Shown here one piece after another: positions 34,381-43,824 of a stretch of 64,000 nt of DNA. How positions within the stretch are numbered: position 1 is the stretch's first letter; each line of letters starts with the position of its first letter. The DNA is from an uncultured Collinsella sp. (GTDB lineage Bacteria > Actinomycetota > Coriobacteriia > Coriobacteriales > Coriobacteriaceae). The position numbers and the translations under genes are program-made. Below the pieces are notes generated by a model, which searched no databases, had not been told where the DNA came from, and saw only the letters and a program-made list of their open reading frames with translations. Location of the stretch: positions 23,183 to 87,182 of the forward strand of contig UQIC01000005.1 of the NCBI GenBank assembly GCA_900540985.1. The letters are read 5' to 3'.

Positions 34381-35235
34381 TTACGCCTTGAGCGTGAGCA
34401 CCGCACCGAAGGCGGTCGGGCCGCAATGGCTCGAGATGACGCCGCCAACCTGAGTCCAGGTAACGTCCTTAAAGCCCAGGTCGTGCGCATAGACTTCCAT
34501 GTCATCGCGCAGCTCCTGGGAAAGGCCCACCGAATACGCCAAGCCAATGTGCGAGTAGTCAATCTCGCCCTTCGCAACCATGTGGTCAATAAAGGCGCGG
34601 GCGCACTTGAGCATAGAGCCGCGGAACTTCTTGGTCGCCACGAACTTGCCGCCCGTCACCTCAATGCAGGGCTTAATCTTGAGCAGATGAGCGCCAAGGA
34701 ATGCGACGTTGGACAAGCGACCGCCCGCCTTAAGAAAGGCAAGATCGGTAGGAACAAAACCCAGCAACACGTGGTCCATGACGGAGTTCGTAAATGCAAA
34801 GATTTCGTCAACGGTGGCATCGGGATGAGCCTCAATATACTTGGCGGTCTCGACGACAACGAGCGACTGGCCTACCGAGACAAAGCGCGTGTCCATGGAG
34901 TAGACGTAATCGCGACCCTTGGCGGCGATCTTCGATGATTGATGCGAGCAGGTCGTGGCCTCGGAATATGCAAGATGCAGAATGGTCGCGTCGGGTTGCT
35001 CGGCATGGATGCGGTCGTACACATGCGCAAAATCTGCCGGCGCACAGCCGCTGGTCTTGGGCATCACGCCAAACTCGTTGCAGCGCGAATAAATCTCGAG
35101 CGGATCGATCGAGCCGTCCTCGACGGTCTCGTCACCAATCGTGACATGCATAGGCACGCGCACGATGCCGTAGCGCTCGCAGAGCTCTGGCGTCACATCC
35201 GAACCAGATTCAACCACGATTATGTACTTGCCCAT
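34381..35235 (-). CDS. DegV family fatty-acid-binding protein
   Basis: 284-aa DegV/FakB-type protein that binds a fatty acid, normally presenting it to the FakA kinase for phosphorylation. It opens ESGSDVTPELCERYGI, with the ligand segment in TSGCAPADF and AYSEATTCSHQSS, and the C-terminal SHCGPTAFG. No FakA gene nearby. MGKYIIVV start chosen; ribosome site weak. Confidence 0.9.
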   Translation of the reverse strand: MGKYIIVVESGSDVTPELCERYGIVRVPMHVTIGDETVEDGSIDPLEIYSRCNEFGVMPKTSGCAPADFAHVYDRIHAEQPDATILHLAYSEATTCSHQSSKIAAKGRDYVYSMDTRFVSVGQSLVVVETAKYIEAHPDATVDEIFAFTNSVMDHVLLGFVPTDLAFLKAGGRLSNVAFLGAHLLKIKPCIEVTGGKFVATKKFRGSMLKCARAFIDHMVAKGEIDYSHIGLAYSVGLSQELRDDMEVYAHDLGFKDVTWTQVGGVISSHCGPTAFGAVLTLKA

Positions 35236-35321
35236 TATTATCACGACCCATCTCGACGTTGGCTTTTTAATATGTGACACACGCCCGCCGTCCTGCTACA
35301 GAACGACCCCCAAGCGCCAAA

Positions 35322-35360
35322 GAGACGCCGCCCCTTGCACACAACAAAGGACAGCGTCTC
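35322..35360 (-). terminator. Probable terminator of the sucrose operon
   Basis: On the minus strand GAGACGC pairs with GCGTCTC around 25 nt with further partial pairing, followed by TTT. It is 150 nt after the GH32 stop. The rest of 35236-35513 shows nothing else. Confidence 0.55.
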
Positions 35361-35513
35361 CCTGGAAAAACTCCGTGCTAATCTGAGATTCTACACGGTT
35401 TATTACTAAGTGTTACTTACTCCGCAAACGGTCGCTATACGCGATAAACGGTAGTTCGCTGCGGCAACTGCGACACATTCCGCCCAGCAAGTCCAATCGT
35501 GCTCCACACACGG

Positions 35514-36962
35514 TTAATGCGCGAGGCGGTAGAAATTCATCGATGCCGCGCCCTCGGCGTGCAGCTCCATCGCCGGAACCGCCGGCGAATAGGTACGGCT
35601 CGTAAGTGCCGCCTCGCCGCCATTTGCAAAAATCTCGACCATCGTAGTGTCCGAAAGCACGCGCAGGTCGCGAAGCTCGCTGAGCTCAATCGACCTCTGG
35701 TCGCGCCCATAGCCTTCGTCACCCATGTCGAGGGTAAGCATCCCGTCTGCATAGCGCACAAAGACACCCTTGCGGATTTCGAGCTCGACCATCTTGGCGC
35801 CCTCGCAGGAAACCACAAGATCAAACAGGCGGCCCGGCTCCTCAACGGTTTCACCGCCTATCGCGCGAACGCAGTCACCGCGCATCCTCTCAATCTCGTG
35901 CGCCGGCCGCTGGCAGAGCTTACCATCGCGTATGCTCAGCTCTCGCGGCACCGTCAACGCGCACTGCCACCCGCGCGCCACCGTCGGGTTTTCTGCCGTC
36001 GCGTCGGGGCAACCCGACCATCCGATCATCAAACGCCGGCCTGCAGTATCCTCAAAGGACTGCGGAGCATAGAAATCAAAACCGGCATCGACCATCGGGG
36101 GCATGCCCTGCCCGACGATTTTAAAGCTCGGCGCCTCCCAATCGGCCTCGATGGAGAACCACACGCACTGATGCGGATTGCGGTAATGCCAACCATCGGC
36201 AGGCACACCCTGCGGACAGCAAACGAGAATAAGCTCGCCATCGAGCTCAAACAGATCGGGGCACTCCCACATAAAGCCAAACTTCTCGTCCAACTCAATG
36301 CGCGTCGCATAGCTCCAGTCCTCAAGATTGCGCGAGGTATAGACAAGCACGCACCCGCGATCGTCTTTCGTACGAGCGCCGAGAACCATGTAGTAGATAC
36401 CGTCGTGTTCAAGGATCTTGGGGTCGCGCACGTGCGTACCGATATCGTCGGGGTAATCGACCGGCCCAACAGCTATGCGCTTCTCGCCCAATTCGTCGGG
36501 ATTCTCGGCAACCATATGAATCTGGTTTTGCTCACGGCCCGTCAACACGTAGTCGTAATCATCGCGGTCAAAATGCTTAACGTTGCCGGTATAGAAGTAG
36601 TGAATCTTGCCATCACGTACAAAGGCAGAACCAGAATACGCTCCACTCGAATCCAAATCGGAATCGGGGAACAACACGGGGCCGCGATTCTCGTACGTCA
36701 CAAAATCCTTTGTCGTCAGATGGTTCCAAAGCACTGGACCGCCATGCGCAGCATCGAACGGATCGTATTGATGATAGATGTGATACGTATCACCAATCTG
36801 AACCAAACCGTTGGGGTCGTTGAGCCAGCCAAGCTCAGGCTCCACATGGAACAAAAGCCTATCGGGGTCGGACGCGATGCGAGCCGCCGTCTCATCCTGT
36901 CCAGCTCGCCACTGCTCATAGTCCGCACGCATCACCTTGTTTTTTTGATTAAACATCGCCAT
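35514..36962 (-). CDS. scrB: GH32 sucrose-6-phosphate hydrolase
   Basis: Hydrolyses sucrose 6-phosphate delivered by the PTS into glucose 6-phosphate and fructose. The 482-aa protein has the full GH32 triad: nucleophile D49 in WLNDPNG, transition-state D180 in RDPK, acid/base E233 in ECPDLF, then the C-terminal beta-sandwich. Last gene of the lacI-GH32-EIIBC-scrB run on the minus strand. Confidence 0.92.
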   Translation of the reverse strand: MAMFNQKNKVMRADYEQWRAGQDETAARIASDPDRLLFHVEPELGWLNDPNGLVQIGDTYHIYHQYDPFDAAHGGPVLWNHLTTKDFVTYENRGPVLFPDSDLDSSGAYSGSAFVRDGKIHYFYTGNVKHFDRDDYDYVLTGREQNQIHMVAENPDELGEKRIAVGPVDYPDDIGTHVRDPKILEHDGIYYMVLGARTKDDRGCVLVYTSRNLEDWSYATRIELDEKFGFMWECPDLFELDGELILVCCPQGVPADGWHYRNPHQCVWFSIEADWEAPSFKIVGQGMPPMVDAGFDFYAPQSFEDTAGRRLMIGWSGCPDATAENPTVARGWQCALTVPRELSIRDGKLCQRPAHEIERMRGDCVRAIGGETVEEPGRLFDLVVSCEGAKMVELEIRKGVFVRYADGMLTLDMGDEGYGRDQRSIELSELRDLRVLSDTTMVEIFANGGEAALTSRTYSPAVPAMELHAEGAASMNFYRLAH

Positions 36963-37057
36963 TGACCTTCTCGTCTATGGGAAAGGACGCTCGACTCACA
37001 CGAGCCGAACGCCCTTCCTCAAATGGACTTATCCTCAGATTACGCTGAACGGCTCAA

Positions 37058-38509
37058 CTAGAAGCTGACATCGAAGCCAGCGCCAGCGCCCTCTTCATCA
37101 GTGGTCGGCACGCCCTTTGCCTTGTTGTAGGCAAAGATCAAGACGATCGGCACGATAAAGGCGATGAGATTGCCAGCCACATACCACATGAGCGTCTCGG
37201 GCGTGACGATGAGCAGGCCAAGCACGCCGGTCAGACCCTGACCGATGGCGCGCACCTCAAAGAGCTTCACGAAGGCACCGCCGCAGCCTGCACCGATGCA
37301 AGCGCAGATGAACGGGATGATCGAGTAGCGCATGTTTGCAGCGAAGATAGCGGGCTCGGAGATTCCGACCAGCGTCGGGATAAAGGACGACATGCAGATG
37401 TTGCGCTCTTTGGAATGCTTCTTATGAATGAGGTACATGCCGATGGCGCCGCCGCCCTGGGCGATAATGGAAACCGACCAGATGGCCTGGATGTAGTTGA
37501 AGCCAGTCGTGGCGACGAGGTTTGCCTCGATACCCTGGATGAACTGATGCGTACCGGTAACGACAAGCGGCTGCAGGAACGCGGCGAAGACAAAGGCACC
37601 AAAGACGCCCATCCTGTTGTACAGGATATCGATTACGCCGCCGAGGACGTCGCCGATCAGGTTGCCGAGCGGGCCGAACACGGTGAACAGGGCGACGTTA
37701 GCAAGAATCAGGGTAACGGTCGGGACAAAGACGAACGAAACGACCTCGGGGATGTACTTCTGGGCAATCTTTTCGACCTTGGCCATAAACCAGGCAGTCA
37801 GGATTGCAGGGAACACGCCGCCCTGGAAAGCAACCATGGGAATGGATAGCGGACCAAAGTTCCAGTACTCAGCACCCGTCGGGTCCATAACGAACGTGTT
37901 GCGGTTCATAAGGCTCGGGTGAACCATGACGATACCGACGAGGATGCCCAGGATCGGGTTACCGCCAAAACGCTTGACCGCGCTGTACATAACCAGGACA
38001 GGCAGGTAGTCGAACGTGGTGGCGATAATGGCAAAGAAGCTTGCGAGGTTCTTGAGGAACTCGCTGTGATCGGCGAGGCTGCCTTCCATGCCAAAGAGGC
38101 CGTTGGCAACGATCAGCGACTTAAGGCCGATGATGATTGCAGCGCCGACGAAGGCAGGAATGATGGGGATAAAGATATCCGAGAATACCTTGAGGACCGA
38201 GAAGAACTTGCCCTTCTTGTCCGCCTCGGCGCCCTTGACCTCGGAAGCACTAATCTCCTTAACGCCCGTCAGAGCCATAAACTCATCGTAAACCTTGTTG
38301 ACGGTACCGGTACCGAAGATGATCATGAGCTGGCCGCTGTTGTACAGCACGCCCTTGACGCCATCGATGTTCTCGAGCTCGGCCTTGTTGTATTTGCTCG
38401 TATCCTTGAGCACCAGACGCAGACGGGTCACGCAATGCGTGGCGCCCTCGATGTTCTCCAGTCCGCCGACGTTGTCGACGACTTGCTGGGACACTGCCTT
38501 GTAGTCCAT
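37058..38509 (-). CDS. PTS sucrose-type EIIBC component
   Basis: Membrane permease that imports and phosphorylates a beta-fructoside, most likely sucrose. The 483-aa protein has an EIIB domain with phospho-Cys C26 in GATHCVTRLRL, then an EIIC domain of about ten helices from residue 100. No EIIA domain, so it must borrow a glucose-type EIIA. Start MDYKAVSQ behind GGAGAGGA. Between two GH32 genes under one LacI regulator. Confidence 0.92.
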   Translation of the reverse strand: MDYKAVSQQVVDNVGGLENIEGATHCVTRLRLVLKDTSKYNKAELENIDGVKGVLYNSGQLMIIFGTGTVNKVYDEFMALTGVKEISASEVKGAEADKKGKFFSVLKVFSDIFIPIIPAFVGAAIIIGLKSLIVANGLFGMEGSLADHSEFLKNLASFFAIIATTFDYLPVLVMYSAVKRFGGNPILGILVGIVMVHPSLMNRNTFVMDPTGAEYWNFGPLSIPMVAFQGGVFPAILTAWFMAKVEKIAQKYIPEVVSFVFVPTVTLILANVALFTVFGPLGNLIGDVLGGVIDILYNRMGVFGAFVFAAFLQPLVVTGTHQFIQGIEANLVATTGFNYIQAIWSVSIIAQGGGAIGMYLIHKKHSKERNICMSSFIPTLVGISEPAIFAANMRYSIIPFICACIGAGCGGAFVKLFEVRAIGQGLTGVLGLLIVTPETLMWYVAGNLIAFIVPIVLIFAYNKAKGVPTTDEEGAGAGFDVSF

Positions 38510-38554
38510 GTTCCTCTCCATTCCTTTTCTAAATCATAAAACGGTTCGTTGCCG

Positions 38555-39937
38555 CTACAGAGACGCGATCGTTGCGTTTGCGCACTTGAGCGCACCGTCG
38601 GTGACGGTAAGCGCCACACCCTGGCCCTGCTTGTTGCAGAAGCGAGCGTTGAGCGCAACATCATCGACAAAGATGGTCGCGATGTCGTCGTCGACGACCA
38701 GACGCACATGGTGAGTGCCCTCGCCCTTAAAGAACAACGGACGCTCGAGGCCCATGTTGTTGACCTGGAACCACGGATACTGGGGGGCCGCCGTAAACTC
38801 GAGTTTGCCCTCACGCAGGTTGGCGCGGAACTCATAGGCAAGACCGGACTCGGCGTCCTCGGCAAGCTTCACCGAGAAGCCGGCAGCGTCACCGGCGAGC
38901 TCGATGTCGGCGTCGAGCATATAGGTAGAACCGGCATCCGCGGCGAGCACCTGCTCGACCTTGCCCGACTCGCACGAAAGCTCAAAGGCCTCGACTGCCT
39001 TAGCCTCGCCAAAGGCGCCAAGCATGCTGTCGGGAAGCTTGGTGCCGAGCGTTCCGTCGGCACGCTGAACGATCTCGAGAGGCATAAAAGTGCCACCCCA
39101 CAGGTAAGAGCTGGGGTCGCCGCCCTCGTCGCGCGTAGGAACCCAACCAAAGAGAACGCGGCGCTCGCCGTCAAATGCGGTACGTGCAGCATAGTACGCG
39201 CGGCCATCGAAGGAATCGTCCGCAGGAGTGATCCAAGGACCGTTGATAGAGCGAGACATGCGGTAACGGGTCTTGTTGCCATCACTGTACTCAGAGAACA
39301 CCAGATACCACCAGTCGCCCATCTTAAAGAGATCAGGCATCTCGAACATGGTGTACAGGCCCGGATTCCACCAGTCACCCTGGAACTCCCAGGTATCCAG
39401 GTCCTTGGAGGTGAACTTGACCAGACGACCGGTCATCAGACGCTTGTCCTCGCCCACACGCGTGCCGAGGATGAGCATGTACTCTTCGTTTTCCTCATCC
39501 CAAAGAACAAAGGGATCGCGCCAGTTGCGGTCATCGTAACCCTCCTGGGGCGGAAGCAGCGTCTCGGCGATGTTCTTCTCCCACTTGACGGCGTCGTCAC
39601 TCGTTGCGTGAAGAAGAACCTGCTTCATCAAGCGCGCGCGGACCTTATCGCGATTGCAACCAGTGTAGAGCGCATGGTACTTGTCGCCCACCTTAAACAC
39701 TGTGCCGGCATAAACATACTGGTCGACTTCCTCGTCGCCGCCACGCTCAAGGCTCTCGCCAAAGTCCTTGTAGTTGACGAAATCCTTGGTCGTCGCGAGT
39801 GCCCAGCCAAACGGCTCTCCGAAAGGTCCGGGGTTACGCGTGTCACGCTGATGATAGAGATAGAACGTGCCGTCCTCGCCGTACGGCATGATGTCGCCTA
39901 CCCAAATTCCCTCAGGCTGGTAATACACCTTGTGCAT
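38555..39937 (-). CDS. Second GH32-family glycoside hydrolase
   Basis: 460-aa beta-propeller enzyme with a C-terminal beta-sandwich, related to sucrose-6-P hydrolases and fructanases but divergent. Where GH32 has WLNDPNG this has WVGDIMPYG (Asp retained); NWRDPFVLW keeps the RDP motif; FEMPDLFKMGDW stands at the acid/base position. Start MHKVYYQPEG behind AAAGGAAG. First structural gene after lacI, just downstream of three operator-like sites. Possibly acts on a fructoside other than sucrose 6-phosphate. Confidence 0.8.
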   Translation of the reverse strand: MHKVYYQPEGIWVGDIMPYGEDGTFYLYHQRDTRNPGPFGEPFGWALATTKDFVNYKDFGESLERGGDEEVDQYVYAGTVFKVGDKYHALYTGCNRDKVRARLMKQVLLHATSDDAVKWEKNIAETLLPPQEGYDDRNWRDPFVLWDEENEEYMLILGTRVGEDKRLMTGRLVKFTSKDLDTWEFQGDWWNPGLYTMFEMPDLFKMGDWWYLVFSEYSDGNKTRYRMSRSINGPWITPADDSFDGRAYYAARTAFDGERRVLFGWVPTRDEGGDPSSYLWGGTFMPLEIVQRADGTLGTKLPDSMLGAFGEAKAVEAFELSCESGKVEQVLAADAGSTYMLDADIELAGDAAGFSVKLAEDAESGLAYEFRANLREGKLEFTAAPQYPWFQVNNMGLERPLFFKGEGTHHVRLVVDDDIATIFVDDVALNARFCNKQGQGVALTVTDGALKCANATIASL

Positions 39938-39985
39938 CCGAGACTTCCTTTCCCACAAGATACTAACTCGGTACAACTGCAAGAT

Positions 39986-40068
39986 ATGTCAATCGTTTTC
40001 ATATGTCAAACGTTTTCACATCAATACGTCTTTTCGCAGTTCCAGTCGTCGGCAAACGGTTGACATAT
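39986..40068. promoter_or_regulatory. Three LacI-type operators upstream of the sucrose operon
   Basis: ATGTCAATCGTTTTCAT (39986-40002), ATGTCAAACGTTTTCACAT (40003-40021) and, inverted, GGCAAACGGTTGACATAT (40051-40068) share TGTCAA-nCGTTT with the central CG typical of LacI sites. The first contains, on the minus strand, TTGACA, usable as the operon's -35. Confidence 0.75.
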
Positions 40069-40121
40069 GCCGGCGAACGGTCATCAGAGGCGTTTGAGGA
40101 ATTCTTTTGGCACGGGATGAA

Positions 40122-41132
40122 CTACGCGGTTTTGCCCTCAATGAGTTCAACGGGGAGCTTGATATTCGATTCAGGATTATCGCCGTTAACAAGAGCGATG
40201 ATGGATTGCGCCGCGAGCTCTCCGATGCGATCGATATCTTGGCGTACGGTTGTTAAGTCAGGCATAAACGTCATAGTGCGGCGGGCACCATCCGCGCCCA
40301 CGACCTTAATATCGTCCGGAGCGCTCAAGCCGCGCTGCTTCATAATGTTGAGACAGATGGCCGCCATCGTGTCGTCTCCCGCAAAGATGCCGTCAATATC
40401 GGGGTTCTCATCGAGGATCTTCGCAACGACCGCGCTCTTTTCGTCGTCGGGCTTAACGAACTCGACCTCACGGACAAGCGCGGGCAAACCGGCCTGCTCA
40501 ACAACATCGAGGTAGGCATCGGTACGCTTATTGGCAGGCATGCGCATGCGGCTATTGCTGCGCAGGCACAGGATGCGTGAACACCCGTCATCGATCAGGC
40601 GACGCGTGGCAAGTTCGCCGATGCTATAGCTGTCGCTCGCAATCTGAACAGAGGCCTCGCCAAGGTCGCAGTCGATACCAACCAGGCTCAAGCCCATCTC
40701 GGCATATGCCTCAGCACCGATATTGAGGGAGTTGACGATGACGCCGTCGACCATATTGCGGCGGAGCATGTCAATATAGGAACGCTCAAGATCGGGTCGA
40801 TTGGCGCTGTTGCACAGCAACATCTTAAAGCCGTTTTCCGCCAACGTGCGCTCGACCGCCTGCACAACCTGAGCATGGAACGGGCTGCTCACAAAGGGAA
40901 CGATCATGCCGATAAGGTTCAGGCGACCGTTGAGCATGGCACGGGCGATATCGTTGGGCGTATAGTTGATGCGCTCCATCGCGGCATGGACCTTATCGCG
41001 GGTTTCTTGGCTAATATAGCCGCGATTATTAAGCACGCGAGATACCGTAGTGGGCGAAACCCCCGCCACCGCTGCAACTTCCTTGATGCCAGGCTTAGCA
41101 GAATCCTTAGAACGAGCGCCCTCGCGAGCCAT
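40122..41132 (-). CDS. LacI-family regulator of the sucrose operon
   Basis: 336-aa repressor: HTH at about 15-60 (IKEVAAVAGVSPTTVSRVLNNRGYISQETRDKV), hinge helix NDIARAMLNGRLN, then a periplasmic-binding-protein-type effector domain. Start MAREGARSKD behind GGGGGAGGG. Operator-like sites flank it on both sides, so it should repress both itself and the GH32/EIIBC/scrB genes; the effector is probably a sucrose or fructose phosphate. Confidence 0.9.
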   Translation of the reverse strand: MAREGARSKDSAKPGIKEVAAVAGVSPTTVSRVLNNRGYISQETRDKVHAAMERINYTPNDIARAMLNGRLNLIGMIVPFVSSPFHAQVVQAVERTLAENGFKMLLCNSANRPDLERSYIDMLRRNMVDGVIVNSLNIGAEAYAEMGLSLVGIDCDLGEASVQIASDSYSIGELATRRLIDDGCSRILCLRSNSRMRMPANKRTDAYLDVVEQAGLPALVREVEFVKPDDEKSAVVAKILDENPDIDGIFAGDDTMAAICLNIMKQRGLSAPDDIKVVGADGARRTMTFMPDLTTVRQDIDRIGELAAQSIIALVNGDNPESNIKLPVELIEGKTA

Positions 41133-41154
41133 AGCACCCTCCCCCATCAACAAC

Positions 41155-41172
41155 ATGTCATACGTTTACATA
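41155..41172 (-). promoter_or_regulatory. LacI-type operator at the lacI promoter
   Basis: ATGTCATACGTTTACATA matches the three operators at 39986-40068 (TGTCA-n-ACGTTT). It lies 23 bp before the repressor start, suggesting autoregulation. Confidence 0.65.
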
Positions 41173-41285
41173 CGAACAAAGCATACCCCAACAACAGCGG
41201 GAAGACGGTAACAGCACAAGTAAGTAAACGACTCATCCAAATAATTAGGAGAGTTCCGCCTAAAGGGCGACTACACAGGACCCCC

Positions 41286-41412
41286 GCCGGGCCGCTTTGG
41301 GTTACTTTCCAAAACATTCCGCAGGACGCAAAGGGCTCCGCCGCGCGAAGCGAGCAGCGGAGCCCTTTGCATGTCCGAGGACGTTTTGGAAAGTAACCCA
41401 AAGCGGCCCGGC
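41286..41412. repeat. Family A long structured hairpin, copy 4
   Basis: Perfect 30-bp outer arms (41286-41315/41383-41412), with a further CAGGA/TCCTG pair outside; joint ATTCCGCA; 4-bp helix GGAC with GTCC; bulge AT; about 14-bp inner stem GCAAAGGGCTCCGC and complement; return joint GAGGAC. It is 3' of the glycyl-radical gene. Confidence 0.95.
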
Positions 41413-41435
41413 GATCCTGCGGGAGTTGAGTCCCT

Positions 41436-41687
41436 TTAGAACTTGTCGTGGAAGGTACGCGCAATGACCTCGTCCTGCTGCTCCTTGGTGAGCGTGTGGA
41501 AGTTCACGGCGTAGCCGGAAACGCGGATGGTCAGCTGCGGGTACTTCTCGGGGTGAGCCTGAGCGTCGAGCAGCGTCTCACGGTTGAAGACGTTGATGTT
41601 CAGGTGGTGGCCACCCTTCTCGGCGTAAGCGTCGAGCATGTGGACCAGGTTATCGGCCTGAGTCTCGGAAACTTCAGAAACCTTCAT
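41436..41687 (-). CDS. Glycyl-radical subunit of split pyruvate formate-lyase (GrcA-like)
   Basis: 83-aa protein consisting only of the C-terminal glycyl-radical domain of [31 protein letters not shown] with radical Gly58, and the end [10 protein letters not shown]. The adjacent pflB product lacks exactly this domain, so the two must form the active enzyme together. Strong ribosome site GAAGGAGAC precedes its ATG. E. coli GrcA (YfiD) shows that such a domain can work in trans, but there it is a spare part; here it appears to be the only copy at this locus. Confidence 0.9.
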   Translation of the reverse strand: MKVSEVSETQADNLVHMLDAYAEKGGHHLNINVFNRETLLDAQAHPEKYPQLTIRVSGYAVNFHTLTKEQQDEVIARTFHDKF

Positions 41688-41710
41688 AATGTGTCTCCTT
41701 CGATTAATAG

Positions 41711-41770
41711 GCGCCGGCCGAAACCGGCGCACTAATCAGTAATCGTTATTGTTAGTATAGCACTAACAAT
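41711..41770 (-). promoter_or_regulatory. Two hairpins between pflB body and glycyl-radical gene
   Basis: TATTGTTAGT with its complement (10 bp, 5-nt loop) just after the pflB stop, then GCGCCGG-TTTCGG-CCGGCGC before the small gene's ribosome site. Neither has a U-tract. They may be processing or stability elements adjusting the ratio of the two PFL parts. Confidence 0.55.
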
Positions 41771-41772
41771 AG

Positions 41773-43824
41773 TTACTCGCCCAGCTGATCAAGGTCGATA
41801 TCGCCAAAGAACACCTGGTCCTCCTTGCCGAGCGCACTCGGGATGATGGAGAAGGTGTTGGAGATGCCGTCCTGAGCATCGCGGAACGGGAGCTTGGAAA
41901 CCGAAGACAGCGAAGCGATGGCGCCGTGGCTATCGCGCTTGTGCATGGGGTTAGCACCCGGGGCGAACGGCTGGCCAGCCTTGCGGCCGTCGGGCGTGGA
42001 GCCGGTCTTCTTACCGTACACGACGTTGGAGGTAATGGTCAGAACCGAGGTCGTGGGCACGGAGTTGCGGTAGGTGTCGTTCATGCGGATGTACTCCATG
42101 AACTGGTGCACAACGTCGTGAGCGATCTGGTCGACGCGGTCGTCGTCGTTACCGTACTTGGGGAACTCGCCCTCGGTCTCGAAGTCGACGATGATGCCGT
42201 TCTCGTCACGGACAGGGTGGACCTTGGCGTACTTGATGGCGGACAGGGAGTCAGCCACGACGGAAAGGCCAGCGATGCCCGTAGCGAACCAGCGGTGCAC
42301 GTGCTTGTCGTGCAGAGCCATCTGAATGCGCTCGTAGCAATACTTATCGTGCATGTAGTGAATGATGTTCAGAGAGTTGACGTACACGCCAGCGAGCCAC
42401 TTCATCATGTCGTTGTACTTGGCCACAACGTCGTCGTAATCGAGCGTATCGCCCTCGACGGCGCGATACTTGGGGCCGACCTGCTTCTTGGAGACCTCGT
42501 CAACACCGCCGTTGAGTGCGTAGAGCAGGCACTTGGCAAGGTTGGCGCGGGCGCCGAAGAACTGCATCTCCTTGCCGATGCGCATGGAGGACACGCAGCA
42601 GGCAATGCCGTAGTCGTCACCGTGATAAACGCGCATGAGGTCGTCGTTCTCGTACTGGATCGAGGAGCTGGCGACAGAAGTCTTGGCGCAGAACTTCTTG
42701 AAGTTCTCGGGCAGACGGGTCGACCACAGAACGGTCATGTTGGGCTCGGGGCTGGTGCCCATGTTCTCGAGCGTGTGCAGGTAGCGGTAGCTCATCTTGG
42801 TAACAAGCGTACGGCCGTCAACACCCATGCCGCCGATGGACTCGGTGACCCACTGCGGATCGCCGGTGAACAGGGCCTGGTACTCGGGGGTACGGGCGAA
42901 CTTGACCATGCGGAGCTTCATGATGAAGTGATCCACGAACTCCTGGATCTGCTCCTCGGTGAAGGTGCCGTTGGCAAGGTCGCGCTCAGCGTAGATGTCG
43001 ATGAACGTAGAGGTACGGCCGATGGACATGGCAGCGCCATTCTGCTCCTTGACGGCAGCGAGGTAGGCGAAGTACATCCACTGGATGGCCTCCTGCGTGT
43101 TGGTAGCAGGGTTGGAAATATCGAAACCATAGGTCTCGGCCATCATCTTGAGCTCGCCGAGGGCGCGGATCTGCTCCTGCAGCTCCTCGCGATCGCGGAT
43201 GTTGTCGGCGGTCATGACCGTCGGAGTGGAAGCCTTCTGGGCCTCCTTGTCCTTGATCAGGTAGTCGACGCCGTACAGGGCAACACGACGGTAGTCGCCG
43301 ATGATGCGGCCGCGGCCATAGCCATCGGGCAGACCGGTGATGATGTGAGCCGAGCGGCAAGCACGCATCTCGGGGGTGTAAACATCGAAGACGCCAGCGT
43401 TGTGGGTCTTGCGCTCGAAGGTGTAGCGCTCGACAACGTTCTCGTCGACCTTGTAGCCGTGCTGGCTGGCAGCCTGGCAAGCGATGCGGATACCACCGTT
43501 GACGTGCAGCGCGCGCTTGAGCGGCTTGTCGGTCTGGAGGCCAACAATGGTCTCCTTGTCGCGATGGGCATTATCGATGTAGCCAGCGGGGTGGCTCACG
43601 ATACCCGTGACGGTCTTGGTGTCCATATCGAGGACGCCGCCCTGCTCGCGCTCCTTGAGCAGCAGGTCGAGAACCTCGCCCCACAGCTCCTTGGTACGCT
43701 CGGTCGGACCGACGAGGAACGACTCGTCGCCCTCATAGGGGGTGTAGTTCTTCTGGATGAAGTCTCGGACGTCAACCTCTCCCGTCCAGATGCCTTCCTT
43801 GAAGCCTTCCCATGCCTCCTGCAT
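41773..43824 (-). CDS. pflB: Pyruvate formate-lyase body lacking the glycyl-radical domain
   Basis: Converts pyruvate and CoA to acetyl-CoA and formate. The 683-aa protein matches PFL from the N-terminus ([21 protein letters not shown]) through the catalytic cysteines C409-C410 in IACCVSSM to a final [12 protein letters not shown] region. It stops about 80 residues short of the roughly 760-aa family norm. The missing piece is the next gene downstream. No frameshift scar is visible: the body ends with its own stop, and the small gene has its own start and ribosome site. A weak Rex-like site lies upstream. Confidence 0.95.
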   Translation of the reverse strand: MQEAWEGFKEGIWTGEVDVRDFIQKNYTPYEGDESFLVGPTERTKELWGEVLDLLLKEREQGGVLDMDTKTVTGIVSHPAGYIDNAHRDKETIVGLQTDKPLKRALHVNGGIRIACQAASQHGYKVDENVVERYTFERKTHNAGVFDVYTPEMRACRSAHIITGLPDGYGRGRIIGDYRRVALYGVDYLIKDKEAQKASTPTVMTADNIRDREELQEQIRALGELKMMAETYGFDISNPATNTQEAIQWMYFAYLAAVKEQNGAAMSIGRTSTFIDIYAERDLANGTFTEEQIQEFVDHFIMKLRMVKFARTPEYQALFTGDPQWVTESIGGMGVDGRTLVTKMSYRYLHTLENMGTSPEPNMTVLWSTRLPENFKKFCAKTSVASSSIQYENDDLMRVYHGDDYGIACCVSSMRIGKEMQFFGARANLAKCLLYALNGGVDEVSKKQVGPKYRAVEGDTLDYDDVVAKYNDMMKWLAGVYVNSLNIIHYMHDKYCYERIQMALHDKHVHRWFATGIAGLSVVADSLSAIKYAKVHPVRDENGIIVDFETEGEFPKYGNDDDRVDQIAHDVVHQFMEYIRMNDTYRNSVPTTSVLTITSNVVYGKKTGSTPDGRKAGQPFAPGANPMHKRDSHGAIASLSSVSKLPFRDAQDGISNTFSIIPSALGKEDQVFFGDIDLDQLGE

